Assembly: GCA_934503275.1 (NCBI GenBank) | Contig: CAKSVD010000010.1 | Coordinates: 7,119-71,118 of the forward strand | DNA from: an uncultured Faecalibacterium sp. | Lineage (GTDB): Bacteria; Bacillota; Clostridia; Oscillospirales; Ruminococcaceae | DNA: 64,000 bases | Direction: 5' to 3' | Part shown: in pieces, positions 1-7,686 of the stretch | Layout of the letters: the number at the start of each line of letters is the position of its first letter | Position numbering within the stretch: position 1 is the stretch's first letter | Made by a program: the position numbers and the translations under genes | The notes under the pieces: model-generated | Told to the model about the DNA's origin: nothing | What the model saw: the letters and a program-made list of their open reading frames with translations, nothing else | The model's database searches: none

Positions 1-280
1 TCTGGCCGCCAAGGTTGGGCAGCACGGAGTCCGGCTTTTCGATGTCCAGAATGCGCTCCACGACTTCCAGCGTCATGGGCTCGATATACACATGGTCGGC
101 CACGTCCGGGTCGGTCATGATGGTAGCGGGGTTAGAGTTCAGCAGAACGGTCTCGATGCCCTCTGCTTTCAGGGCGCGGCAGGCCTGCGTGCCGGAGTAG
201 TCAAACTCCGCAGCCTGACCAATGATGATAGGGCCGGAGCCAATGACCAGCACCTTTTTGATTCTGGGGTCCTTCGGCAT
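1..280 (-). CDS. carB: Carbamoyl-phosphate synthase large subunit, N-terminal part (cut by window edge)
   Basis: The first 93 or so codons of the synthetase subunit are visible. The subunit uses ammonia channelled from CarA, bicarbonate and two ATP to make carbamoyl phosphate for pyrimidine and arginine synthesis in the cytoplasm. The visible protein begins [17 protein letters not shown] and continues with the conserved [17 protein letters not shown] stretch of the first ATP-grasp half. The ATG (280) lies one base after the carA stop, with an AAAGGAGG ribosome-binding site inside the end of carA, so the two subunits are translationally coupled. The rest of the gene, normally about 1,070 codons, lies outside the window. 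Confidence 0.95.
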   Translation of the reverse strand, partial: MPKDPRIKKVLVIGSGPIIIGQAAEFDYSGTQACRALKAEGIETVLLNSNPATIMTDPDVADHVYIEPMTLEVVERILDIEKPDSVLPNLGGQ

Positions 281-281
281 T

Positions 282-1388
282 TCAGCGTGCCTCCTTTGCT
301 GCTTTGACGTTGTTCAGGAAGCGGTCGAACAGGAATTCAGTGTCCTTGGGGCCGCCGTTTGCTTCCGGGTGGAACTGCACGGTGAAGCAGTTCCACTTTT
401 TGTACTTGATGCCCTCGCAGGTGCCGTCGTTGGCGTTCACCTGTGCCACCTCGCCCATCTCGGCGGGCAGTTCCTCGCCCACGACTGCATAGCCGTGGTT
501 CTGGCTGGTGATAAAGGTGCGGCCGGACTCAAAGTCGGTCACAGGCTGGTTGGCACCGCGGTGGCCATACTTCAGCTTCATGGTCTTGGCACCGGCTGCC
601 AGTGCGGACAGCTGGTGACCCAGACAGATGCCGAAGGTGGGGATGTTCAGTTCAAAGATATGCTTGAGGTTCTCGATGATCTCCACCGGCTCGGCGGGGT
701 CGCCGGGGCCGTTGGACAGCATGATGCCGTCCGGAGCAAGGGCCTTGATCTCTTCCGCCGTTGCAAAGGCGGGCATCACGGTCACCTTGCAGCCGCGCTT
801 GACAAGGCAGCGCACGATGTTGCGCTTGCAGCCGTAGTGCATCAGCACGATGTGGGTCTCGCCTTCCGGGTTGAACACCTCGGGTGCGGCGCAGGTCACG
901 TTCTTCACAGCATCGGTCACGGCGTAGGCGCGGATCTGGGCCAGCAGTGCCTCGGTCTCGGCCTTGTTGGCCGGGTCGGCGGGGTCAAAGGTGGTCAGGA
1001 TCGCACCGTTCATCACGCCGCTCTCCCGGATGATACGGGTCAGGTGGCGGGTGTCGATGCCCTCGATGCCGATGGTGTTGTTCTTTTTCAAAAAGCTGTC
1101 CAGCGTCTCCTCACAGCGCCAGTTGGAGGGGGTGGTGCAGGCTTCGCGCACGATGTAGCCCTTTGCCCAGATGCGGTCGGACTCCATGTCATCGTGGTTC
1201 ATGCCGTAGTTGCCGATGAGGGGATAGGTCTGGGTGATGATCTGGCCATAATAGCTGGGGTCGGTCAGGGTCTCCTGAAAGCCCACCATGCCGGTGGAGA
1301 ACACCACCTCGCCCACGGTCACGCCCTGCGCGCCCACGGACTGTCCGGCAAAGACCATGCCGTTTGCCAAAAGAAGATATGCGTTCAT
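282..1388 (-). CDS. carA: Carbamoyl-phosphate synthase small (glutaminase) subunit
   Basis: This 368-residue glutamine amidotransferase releases ammonia from glutamine and passes it to CarB. Residues 1-130 are the CPSase small-chain domain ([17 protein letters not shown] near 30-46). The class I amidotransferase domain follows, with GICLGHQ at 253-259 (nucleophile Cys255) and HPE at 340-342 as the rest of the triad. Length is normal for the family. It starts 31 bases after pyrE and abuts carB. It lies downstream of both the main pyr promoter and the promoter in front of pyrE, so it can probably be expressed with pyrE and carB apart from pyrCFKD, which would suit its shared role in arginine synthesis. 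Confidence 0.96.
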   Translation of the reverse strand: MNAYLLLANGMVFAGQSVGAQGVTVGEVVFSTGMVGFQETLTDPSYYGQIITQTYPLIGNYGMNHDDMESDRIWAKGYIVREACTTPSNWRCEETLDSFLKKNNTIGIEGIDTRHLTRIIRESGVMNGAILTTFDPADPANKAETEALLAQIRAYAVTDAVKNVTCAAPEVFNPEGETHIVLMHYGCKRNIVRCLVKRGCKVTVMPAFATAEEIKALAPDGIMLSNGPGDPAEPVEIIENLKHIFELNIPTFGICLGHQLSALAAGAKTMKLKYGHRGANQPVTDFESGRTFITSQNHGYAVVGEELPAEMGEVAQVNANDGTCEGIKYKKWNCFTVQFHPEANGGPKDTEFLFDRFLNNVKAAKEAR

Positions 1389-1419
1389 AGTTTTCCTCGT
1401 TTCAACAAAAGCTTTCAGT

Positions 1420-2013
1420 TTACAGGGTCTGCTTTGCTTCCTGCTTCATCTTGCGGCTGCCCAGATGCACCAGCGGCAGCTTGCCCTCCTTGCAGATGGG
1501 GCACTCCTCCGGGGTGTAGTTGGGCAGGTTCAGCTTCAGGGCGCTGGCCAGAATGGGGATGGGAGACGGAGCCTCGGGCTTGGTGCGGTCCACCACGCAG
1601 GTAATGCCAAGGCAGATGCCGCCGGCCTCTTCGATGACGCGCTTGGTCTCCAGAGAGGAGATGCCGGTGGTCACCACGTCCTCAGCGATGATGCACTTTT
1701 CACCCGGGTGGATGGCAAAGCGCTTCAGGCACATCACGTTGTCCACGCGCTCGGTAAAGATAGCGCGCTTGCCGGTCTGGCGGGCCAGCTCGTAGGCGTA
1801 CACGATGCCGCCCATGGCAGGGCCAACGATGACGTCCACATCCATCTCCTTGACCTTGTCGGCCACAGCCTTCATCACCTCGGCGCAGCGGTCCGGGTAC
1901 TGCTGCAGATAAGCCATCTGGCAGTATGCGCCGGAGTGCCGGCCGGAGGACAGCAGGAAGTGACCCTCCAGAAATGCGTCACAGCTCTTCAGAATTTCAA
2001 GTGCTTCACTCAT
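1420..2013 (-). CDS. pyrE: Orotate phosphoribosyltransferase
   Basis: The 197-residue enzyme joins orotate to PRPP to give OMP, the fifth step of UMP synthesis. The PRPP-binding loop IIAEDVVTTGIS lies at about 108-119, and VGPAMGGIVYAYELA at 63-77 is the usual upstream loop. A short Cys-containing tail (CPICKEGKLP) follows the core fold and is seen in some Firmicute PyrE proteins; its role is not known to me. The gene is separated from pyrD by 137 bases that hold a good promoter, so pyrE-carA-carB can probably be expressed apart from the upstream pyr genes. Confidence 0.95.
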   Translation of the reverse strand: MSEALEILKSCDAFLEGHFLLSSGRHSGAYCQMAYLQQYPDRCAEVMKAVADKVKEMDVDVIVGPAMGGIVYAYELARQTGKRAIFTERVDNVMCLKRFAIHPGEKCIIAEDVVTTGISSLETKRVIEEAGGICLGITCVVDRTKPEAPSPIPILASALKLNLPNYTPEECPICKEGKLPLVHLGSRKMKQEAKQTL

Positions 2014-2059
2014 TGTACTTCTCCCTCTCTTTTCAGTGGTGTATATTCCTTTGGGTGGT

Positions 2060-2088
2060 ATTGTACCACGCTTTTACGCTATTTGCAA
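2060..2088 (-). promoter_or_regulatory. Promoter for pyrE-carA-carB
   Basis: Reading the minus strand, TTGCAA (2083-2088) and TACAAT (2060-2065) are separated by 17 bases. Transcription would start near 2053, about 40 bases before pyrE. It is the only good sigma-A-type promoter in the pyrD-pyrE gap. Confidence 0.7.
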
Positions 2089-2090
2089 AT

Positions 2091-2121
2091 TTATGCGCTA
2101 AGTTTTATTTTATGCGCATAA
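2091..2121. promoter_or_regulatory. TTATGCGC repeats upstream of the pyrE promoter
   Basis: TTATGCGC occurs at 2091-2098 and again inside the perfect 12-base palindrome TTATGCGCATAA at 2110-2121. The two copies start 19 bases apart, close to two helical turns, and sit directly upstream of the -35 box, where an activator or repressor dimer could bind. The binding protein is unknown; this is an inference from position and symmetry. Confidence 0.4.
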
Positions 2122-2150
2122 TTGTGGATATTTTATGGATATATCAGTTT

Positions 2151-3077
2151 TTATTCTGCATGGCGGGCGCAGCCGCGGATCTCGTCCAACGTTTTCACGC
2201 CGTTCTTGTCCATCCATGCTGCCATCTCGTCCGCAATGGTCTCCATGGCGCGGGGGTTTGCAAAATTTGCAGCGCCCACCTGCACTGCGGTGGCACCTGC
2301 CATGATGAACTCCAGTGCGTCACGGCCGGTGGCAATGCCGCCCAGGCCCACCACCGGGATGTTCACCGCACCCACGGCCTGCCATACCATGCGCAGGGCA
2401 ATGGGGCGCACCGCCGGGCCGGACAGACCCGCAAAGATGTTGTTGAACACCGGGCGGCGCTTTTCCAGATCGATGGCGCAGGCCTGAAAGGTGTTGGTCA
2501 GGCTGATGGCGTCCGCACCGGCGGCCTCCACAGCCTTGCACATCTCGGGGATGTTCTCGGCCTGCGGGCTCAGCTTGACCATCAGGGGCTTTTTGCAGGC
2601 AGCGCGCACCATGCGCACCACCTCACCGGCAGCCTCGGCCTTTACGCCGTAGGCCATGCCGCCCACCTTGACGTTGGGGCAGGAAATGTTCAGTTCCACG
2701 ATGTCCACCGCGCTCTCGCTCAGCATCGCAGCGCCTTCCACATACTCTTCCTCGCTGTGGCCGCCAAGATTTGCAATGGCCACCGTGCCGTACTTCTGCT
2801 TCAGTTCCAGCATCTCGGGCAGTTCCACGTCAATAAAGTGCTGCACGCCGGGGTTCTGCAGGCCGATGCTGTTGATGAGGCCGGAGGGGGTCTCCCACAG
2901 GCGCTCGCCCTTGTTGCCGTACTGGCCGTGCAGGGTAAGGCCCTTGCCGGAGATGCCGCCGATTTTAGCAAAATCGGCCAGTTCCTCGTACTCCACACCG
3001 TAGCCCACGGTGCCGGATGCGCCGATGACCGGGCTGTTCATCACAAAGCCCAGCAGGTTGGTTTTCAGGTCTGCCAT
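2151..3077 (-). CDS. pyrD: Dihydroorotate dehydrogenase, class 1B catalytic subunit
   Basis: The 308-residue FMN subunit oxidises dihydroorotate to orotate and, with PyrK, passes electrons to NAD+. The class 1B form is shown by the catalytic Cys in NISCPNV at about 130-136, by its length, and by the pyrK gene directly upstream. The start codon overlaps the pyrK stop by one base (TGATG), giving translational coupling that fits a 2:2 heterotetramer with PyrK. Symbol pyrDB is also in use for this class. Confidence 0.95.
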   Translation of the reverse strand: MADLKTNLLGFVMNSPVIGASGTVGYGVEYEELADFAKIGGISGKGLTLHGQYGNKGERLWETPSGLINSIGLQNPGVQHFIDVELPEMLELKQKYGTVAIANLGGHSEEEYVEGAAMLSESAVDIVELNISCPNVKVGGMAYGVKAEAAGEVVRMVRAACKKPLMVKLSPQAENIPEMCKAVEAAGADAISLTNTFQACAIDLEKRRPVFNNIFAGLSGPAVRPIALRMVWQAVGAVNIPVVGLGGIATGRDALEFIMAGATAVQVGAANFANPRAMETIADEMAAWMDKNGVKTLDEIRGCARHAE

Positions 3078-3850
3078 CAGAAGAACACCTCCGTTGCGTC
3101 AAATACAGGGCCGTTCTTGCACACGCTCTTGCCCTCGCCGCCCTTGGTCTCGCAGGTGCAGCCAAGGCAGGCACCAATGCCGCAAGCCATCTTCTTTTCC
3201 ATGCTCACAAAGCAGGGGGTGCCTTTTTCCGCACACAGGCGGGCGGCGTTCTTCATCATCACGGTGGGGCCGCACACCAGCACCACGTCGTAATCGGCGG
3301 GGTCGTACAGCTGGGTGACAAAGCCGTGGAAGCCCACCGCGCCGGTGTCGGTGGACACCTTGACGAGGTTTGCGATGCTGCGGTACTCCTCCATGCAGTA
3401 GGGGGTGTCGCGGAATCCGAAGAACACATCCGGCTTTACCCCGGCAGCGGCCAGTTCGCGGGTAAGCTGGAACATAGGCGCAGTGCCGATGCCGCCGCCC
3501 ACCACGGCGATCTTTTTGTACTTGCTCACGATCTCCGGTACATCAAAGCCGTTGCCCATAGGGCCGGTGAGCTGGAAGGTATCCTGCTGCTTGAGCTGTG
3601 CCAGCTTCTCGGTGCCCTCGCCCACCACCTGATACAAAAACTCGATGGTGCTGCTGTCCGGGTTCCAGCGGTGCACGCTGATGGGGCGGGACAGGAAGGG
3701 GGCTTCGTCTGCGCCCCAGGAGCGCAGGGTGAAGAACTGGCCTGCGTGGGGGGCATGGTCGCGGTCCGGCCACACCACGGTCAGCAGGCGGATGTCCGGG
3801 GCAATGACCTCATTGCGCAGGACGGTGGCTTCACAGCAGGCTGCACGCAT
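3077..3850 (-). CDS. pyrK: Dihydroorotate dehydrogenase electron-transfer subunit
   Basis: The 257-residue FAD and 2Fe-2S protein couples PyrD to NAD+. It has a ferredoxin-reductase fold: FAD-binding RPIS near 54-57, the glycine-rich VVGGGIGTAP near 117-126, and a C-terminal cluster motif CGIGACLGC with a fourth Cys (about residues 223, 228, 231 and 244). The ATG at 3850 is chosen because AAGGAGG sits nine bases upstream; a TTG at 3856 would be only three bases from it. The gene start overlaps the end of pyrF by 20 bases. Confidence 0.93.
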   Translation of the reverse strand: MRAACCEATVLRNEVIAPDIRLLTVVWPDRDHAPHAGQFFTLRSWGADEAPFLSRPISVHRWNPDSSTIEFLYQVVGEGTEKLAQLKQQDTFQLTGPMGNGFDVPEIVSKYKKIAVVGGGIGTAPMFQLTRELAAAGVKPDVFFGFRDTPYCMEEYRSIANLVKVSTDTGAVGFHGFVTQLYDPADYDVVLVCGPTVMMKNAARLCAEKGTPCFVSMEKKMACGIGACLGCTCETKGGEGKSVCKNGPVFDATEVFF

Positions 3851-4697
3851 GAGCAATGGCCTCCTTCATGTTCACACACTCGTTGTAAGCGGCCTCGTCA
3901 AAGGCAGTGCCCGGCTGCTTTTTGTAAGCCAGCAGGATGCCGCGGCTGGAGTTGACCACGCCGCCGTTGCCCTTGGTGAGGTACTGGGCAATATCCTCGG
4001 CCTTGCCGCCCTGTGCGCCGTAGCCGGGGATCAGGAAGAAGCTGTCCTGATACTTTGCGCGGATCTCGGTGGCCTCCTCGATGTGGGTGCCGCCGATGAC
4101 CAGACCGATGGAGGAGTAGCCGTGCTCGCCCATGTAATCCTTGCCCAGCGCGTTCAGCTTGTCGCCCACCAGATCGTAAACGTGGCGGCCATCGGCCAGC
4201 TTCTCGTACTCAAAGTCCTTGGCGCCGCCGTTGGAGGTGCGGCAGAGCACGAACATCCCCTTGCCCTGCTTTTCGGCGTAGGGCAGGTAGGGGCTGATGG
4301 AGTCCAGACCCATGTAGGGTGCCAGCGTAACGAAATCGCTCTCAAAATCGCCGGTAAAGTGGCCCATGGCGTACATCTCGGCGGTCTTGGCAATATCGCC
4401 GCGCTTGATATCCGCGATCACCGGCACACCGGCCTCGCGCACAGCCTTCAGGGTGTCGGCGTAGGCCTTCATGCCCTCCATGCCCAGAGACTCATAATAA
4501 GCGATCTGCACCTTGTAGCAGCCTGCCACGGCCTTGGTGGCATCGATGAGCTTTTTGTTGAAGCGCACGATGTTCTCGCCCTTGGTCAGGGTGCTGTCCA
4601 CAAAATCGGCGGGCAGGTAGCTGAAGTCGGTGTCCAGACCCACGCACACCGGGCCGCGGGCTTCCACAGCTTCGTACAGTTTGTCCATGTTCGTCAT
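3831..4697 (-). CDS. pyrF: Orotidine 5'-phosphate decarboxylase (long form)
   Basis: The 288-residue enzyme decarboxylates OMP to UMP, the last step of the pathway. The catalytic Lys/Asp motif is DIKRGD at about 96-101, and VCVGLDTD at 17-24 is the N-terminal substrate loop. The length matches the long (type 2) bacterial group rather than the 230-residue E. coli form. AGGAGG lies ahead of the ATG at 4697. A 158-base gap holding a repeat separates it from pyrC upstream, and it overlaps pyrK downstream. Confidence 0.95.
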   Translation of the reverse strand: MTNMDKLYEAVEARGPVCVGLDTDFSYLPADFVDSTLTKGENIVRFNKKLIDATKAVAGCYKVQIAYYESLGMEGMKAYADTLKAVREAGVPVIADIKRGDIAKTAEMYAMGHFTGDFESDFVTLAPYMGLDSISPYLPYAEKQGKGMFVLCRTSNGGAKDFEYEKLADGRHVYDLVGDKLNALGKDYMGEHGYSSIGLVIGGTHIEEATEIRAKYQDSFFLIPGYGAQGGKAEDIAQYLTKGNGGVVNSSRGILLAYKKQPGTAFDEAAYNECVNMKEAIAHACSLL

Positions 4698-4765
4698 TTG
4701 GGTGTCCTCCTGTTTGTTCTCTGTTAGATTAGGTATCGTTATATCGCATCTTGTAAGCGTCCTCG

Positions 4766-4844
4766 CCCTCTCAGCCTCACTTCGTTCGGCAGCTCTCCCA
4801 AAGGGAGAGCCAAGCCCCTTACCGTAAGGCTTTGCCTGAGAGGG
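4766..4844. repeat. Cruciform intergenic repeat (MITE-like) inside the pyr operon
   Basis: Terminal inverted repeats CCCTCTCAG (4766-4774) and CTGAGAGGG (4836-4844) enclose two further hairpins, GCTCTCCC-AAA-GGGAGAGC and a weaker AAGCC...GGCTT stem. The 79-base element resembles short dispersed repeats I recall from Faecalibacterium and relatives. No clear target-site duplication is visible. In the pyrC-pyrF message it would fold into a three-armed structure. It is the only copy I see in the window. Confidence 0.55.
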
Positions 4845-4855
4845 TTTCGTTCTTC

Positions 4856-6046
4856 TTACTCCTCGGCCTGATAGGTGATCTTACCGGCCTTGATGGTTGC
4901 AAACACCTTGCCGTAAAGCTGTGCACCGTCAAAGGGGGTGTTGTGGCTCTTGGAGTGCAGCTTTTCCTTTTCCACCGTGTAGGGGGTGTCCAGATCCACC
5001 AGCACAAAGTCGGCATCGAAACCCGGCTCCAGCTGACCCTTGGCAAGGCCCAAGATCTCGGCGGGGCGGGTGCTCATCAGGTGCACCAGCAACTCCAGCG
5101 GCAGACCCTCCTGCTTGCACAGCTTTGTGTAACACACGCCGAAGGCGGTCTCGCTGCCCACCATACCGGCCATGCCCTTCAGCTTATCTTCCTCAGAGTG
5201 GGGTGCGTGGTCGGTGGCAATGGCGTCCACGATGCCGGTGCGGATGCCCTCCACCAGCGCCTCCACGTCGTCGGCGGTGCGGATGGGCGGGTTGACCCGG
5301 TAGTCGCAGCTATCGTTGGTGAACCACAGGTGATGAGGGGTCACTTCACAGGTGACTGGTGCGCCCCGCAGCTTTGCCATGCGGATGGCGTCCAGCGCAC
5401 CCCGGGTGGACACATGGCACATATGCAGCCGGGTCTGGTAGTACTCGCTCAGCCAGCAGTTGCGCACCGTCTCGATATCCTCGGCCAGACGGTAGTCCCA
5501 TGGGCTGATTTCCATATCCTCGGCGTGGCTCATGACCGTGATATCCTTCTGGGTGCAGATGGCAAACGCCCGCGCCATGGTGGCGTTATCCTGCACGCCG
5601 TGGCCATCCTCGGTGATGAACTTCACACTGGCGGGCAGGGTCTTGAGGTGGTCGATGCTCACGCCATCAAAGTTCTCGGTGATGGAGACAGTCTGGTTTG
5701 CATCGCACAGCCCTACCTCGGCAGCTTTCTGCTCCACCATCATGGCCTGTGCGGCAGAGGAGCAGACGGGCTTTGTGTTGGGCATCAGGTTTACAAAGGT
5801 GTAGCCACCGGCGGCAGCGGCACGGCTGCCGGTCTCGATGTCCTCCTTGTACTCAAAGCCCGGAGTGCGCCAGTGGCAGTGCAGATCCACAAATGCGGGC
5901 AGCACAGTCAGCCCACCGGCATCCACCACCGTCTCGTTCTCGGCGGCAAGGGCGGAAAGATCCTGCCCTACGGCAGCGATTTTGCCATCCTTTACATAGA
6001 TCTCGAGCGGCCGTCCCTCAGTGTTCACAGCGTTTGTCAGCAGCAT
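4856..6046 (-). CDS. pyrC: Dihydroorotase
   Basis: The 396-residue zinc amidohydrolase closes N-carbamoyl-aspartate to dihydroorotate. The metal and substrate motif DLHCHWR (about 54-60) matches the DxHxHxR signature with Trp before the Arg, and EDGHGVQDN near 150-160 and ATDHAPHSEEDK near 300 are further class I features. Length is normal. AGGAGG precedes the ATG at 6046. It is the first structural gene of the operon and its start lies 33 bases after the leader ORF stop. Confidence 0.95.
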   Translation of the reverse strand: MLLTNAVNTEGRPLEIYVKDGKIAAVGQDLSALAAENETVVDAGGLTVLPAFVDLHCHWRTPGFEYKEDIETGSRAAAAGGYTFVNLMPNTKPVCSSAAQAMMVEQKAAEVGLCDANQTVSITENFDGVSIDHLKTLPASVKFITEDGHGVQDNATMARAFAICTQKDITVMSHAEDMEISPWDYRLAEDIETVRNCWLSEYYQTRLHMCHVSTRGALDAIRMAKLRGAPVTCEVTPHHLWFTNDSCDYRVNPPIRTADDVEALVEGIRTGIVDAIATDHAPHSEEDKLKGMAGMVGSETAFGVCYTKLCKQEGLPLELLVHLMSTRPAEILGLAKGQLEPGFDADFVLVDLDTPYTVEKEKLHSKSHNTPFDGAQLYGKVFATIKAGKITYQAEE

Positions 6047-6079
6047 CGCGGTTCCCTCCTGTAATGGTATTTTTGTGTA

Positions 6080-6220
6080 TCAGGCGCCCGAAAACGGGCA
6101 AAAAAAAACTTTTCCCCGCAAAGGGAAAAGCTCATTGCGCAAAAAAGGAAACAACGAAGCCACGGCAAAACCGGACGCGAACTGCTTGTTCAGTTTCGGG
6201 TTCTGGGCGCTGCACAGCAT
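6080..6220 (-). CDS. Putative pyr operon leader peptide (46 aa)
   Basis: An ORF of 46 codons starts MLCSAQNPKLNK and ends CPFSGA. It has an AGGAG ribosome-binding site (6228-6232) seven bases before its ATG and begins about 36 bases after the predicted transcript start. Codons 23-28 (UUG UUU CCU UUU UUG CGC) form a uridine-rich tract, codons 30-37 encode the terminator hairpin, and translation runs on past its U-run to a stop 33 bases before pyrC. E. coli pyrL, the pyrBI leader, has the same layout and 44 codons. There a ribosome close behind a UTP-starved polymerase blocks the terminator. The peptide itself probably has no function. I see no PyrR-type RNA motif here. Confidence 0.7.
   Translation of the reverse strand: MLCSAQNPKLNKQFASGFAVASLFPFLRNELFPLRGKVFFCPFSGA
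6100..6130 (-). terminator. Attenuator terminator of the pyr operon
   Basis: On the minus strand an 8-bp stem CTTTTCCC/GGGAAAAG with a six-base loop (6109-6130) is followed by nine T (6100-6108). It lies inside the leader ORF and upstream of pyrC, so it must be bypassed for operon expression. Confidence 0.8.
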
Positions 6221-6262
6221 GGTGTTTCTCCTTTTCTTGATGGTTGCGTTTTCATTCGTATT

Positions 6263-6292
6263 ATTTTATCATAGAACCGCAAAATATGTCAA
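6263..6292 (-). promoter_or_regulatory. Main pyr operon promoter
   Basis: Minus strand TTGACA (6287-6292), 18-base spacer, TAAAAT (6263-6268). The start point would be near 6256, giving an untranslated leader of about 36 bases before the leader peptide. Confidence 0.75.
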
Positions 6293-6513
6293 TGGCTCCA
6301 GCGCAAATCAGGTGCTAAAAGGTTTATGGCATCTCTCGCCGAATTTTGGATACTCTACCCAAAACCCGGTCAGCGCGGCAAAATAACTGCCATTTTGTTC
6401 CACAATTCCTAGCGCAGCGCTGTACTTTCATTGCCTGATGTGCTATTATAATACGGTAAAAGGGAGAGCCCCGCCGCGTGGGCGGGTGTTTATGGGAAAG
6501 AGAGGTTTTCCGC
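6293..6513 (+). other. pyr-cysE divergent intergenic region
   Basis: No gene seen. A TATAAT at 6447-6452 is a likely -10 box for cysE, but no good -35 partner is visible. A small GC-rich hairpin (CCCGCC/GGCGGG, about 6470-6486) lies in the cysE leader. No T-box or SAM/cysteine riboswitch pattern was recognised. Confidence 0.35.
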
Positions 6514-7185
6514 ATGGGTTTACTTGAGGACGCGCGGAACATCCAGCGCAAGGACCCCGCCGCACGCAGCGTGCTGGAGGTAATGCTGCTATACCCGGGA
6601 TTCCACATTCTGGTGTACCACCGCATCGCGCACTGGCTGTACGGGCGCAAGCACTTTTTTCTGGCACGGTGGGTCAGCCAGCATGGCCGCCACCGCACCG
6701 GCATCGAGATCCACCCGGGTGCCACCATCGGCAAGTGTCTGTTCATCGACCACGGCATGGGCATCGTGTTTGGCGAGACCTGCGAGATCGGCGACAACTG
6801 CACCATCTACCACGGGGTAACGCTGGGCGGCACCGGCAAGGATACCGGCAAGCGCCACCCCACCTTGGGCAACAACGTGCTCATCGGCGCGGGCACCAAG
6901 GTGTTGGGCCCGGTGTTCATCGGGGATAATGCCCGCATCGGCGCAGGCAGTGTGGTGCTGCGCAACCTGCCCGCCAACTGCACCGCCGTGGGCGTACCCG
7001 CCGAGGTGGTGCGCATCAACAACAAGGCGGTGAACCCCGCCGACGATCTGGACCAGCAGGATCTGCCGGACATCGTCTCGCAGCGGCTCACCGATCTGGA
7101 CCGCCGCCTGAGCCAGCTGGAAAAGACCGCGCAGGGCGATATCCCGCCCACTGCCGCACAGATCGCCGCCCGGCAGCGGAAATAA
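6514..7185 (+). CDS. cysE: Serine O-acetyltransferase
   Basis: The 223-residue enzyme acetylates L-serine with acetyl-CoA, the first step of cysteine synthesis. After an N-terminal helical part, hexapeptide repeats form a left-handed beta helix; FIDHGMGIVFGE at about 77-88 and LGGTGKDTGKRHP near 104-116 carry the active-site and CoA-loop residues. The start at 6514 (MGLLEDARN) is preferred to a GTG 36 bases upstream because only the shorter form has a purine-rich site (AGAGAGG) in range and fits family length. The C-terminal 25 residues are a charged tail. It is a single-gene unit with its own terminator. Confidence 0.93.
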   Translation: MGLLEDARNIQRKDPAARSVLEVMLLYPGFHILVYHRIAHWLYGRKHFFLARWVSQHGRHRTGIEIHPGATIGKCLFIDHGMGIVFGETCEIGDNCTIYHGVTLGGTGKDTGKRHPTLGNNVLIGAGTKVLGPVFIGDNARIGAGSVVLRNLPANCTAVGVPAEVVRINNKAVNPADDLDQQDLPDIVSQRLTDLDRRLSQLEKTAQGDIPPTAAQIAARQRK

Positions 7186-7207
7186 ACTATATTTTTATGA
7201 TAAAACG

Positions 7208-7243
7208 ACACCGGACAGAGCAAACGCTGTCCGGTGTTGTTTT
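7208..7243. terminator. Bidirectional terminator between cysE and the DUF3842 gene
   Basis: ACACCGGACAG (7208-7218) pairs with CTGTCCGGTGT (7227-7237). A T-rich tail follows on the plus strand, and the minus strand has CGTTTTA after the stem. It serves two convergent genes. Confidence 0.85.
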
Positions 7244-7258
7244 ATCACATTTTATTCT

Positions 7259-7678
7259 TTAGCACCCTTCCCCGGCGCAGAGGGCTTTCACCTTCTGCAC
7301 GGCGGCAGCTACAAGGCTGCCGATGGGCTGGTCGGGTACGCCGACGATATAGTTTTCGCAGTGGTTCACCGGGATCAGCACCCGGGTGGCGCTGCTCTGG
7401 CACACTGCCGTGGCCATGGCGGGGGTGATTTCCCCCAGCAGCGCGTCTGCAATAACAATGCCGATAGGCCCCACGATGATATCCGCGCTGCGGCAGTTCA
7501 CCACCACAGCGTTCTCGCCGGTGGCGGCGCGCTGCGCACCGGCCTTGTGCATGGCCTGTGCGGCAACGCTGTTGGTGCCCACGGCCACCAGCCGGACGTC
7601 CGGGCACTGGGCGCTGAGGGCAGCCACCAGCTGGCGGCCCAGTCCCCCGCCCTGCCCGTCAATGACAAGCACGTTCAT
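7259..7678 (-). CDS. DUF3842 family protein
   Basis: A 139-residue protein beginning MNVLVIDGQGGGLGRQLV, a Rossmann-like start with a glycine-rich loop, followed by alternating hydrophobic strands. It resembles the DUF3842 family of Clostridia by its opening motif and length, and no enzymatic function is known to me. A possible nucleotide-binding role is only suggested by the VIDGQGGGLG motif. It follows pepV by eight bases, with GAGGT at the end of pepV as its ribosome-binding site, so the two are co-transcribed. Confidence 0.75.
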   Translation of the reverse strand: MNVLVIDGQGGGLGRQLVAALSAQCPDVRLVAVGTNSVAAQAMHKAGAQRAATGENAVVVNCRSADIIVGPIGIVIADALLGEITPAMATAVCQSSATRVLIPVNHCENYIVGVPDQPIGSLVAAAVQKVKALCAGEGC

Positions 7679-7686
7679 GCTGTACC

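Noticed and set aside
222-1604. 460-residue ORF on the plus strand opposite carA and the start region of pyrE
   Set aside because: It is the antisense shadow of carA, which has complete motifs; the plus-strand frame is His/Gly/Leu rich without a domain or ribosome-binding site.
6021-6386. Plus-strand ORF over the pyr leader
   Set aside because: The minus-strand promoter, leader ORF and terminator explain this DNA; the plus frame has no start signal.
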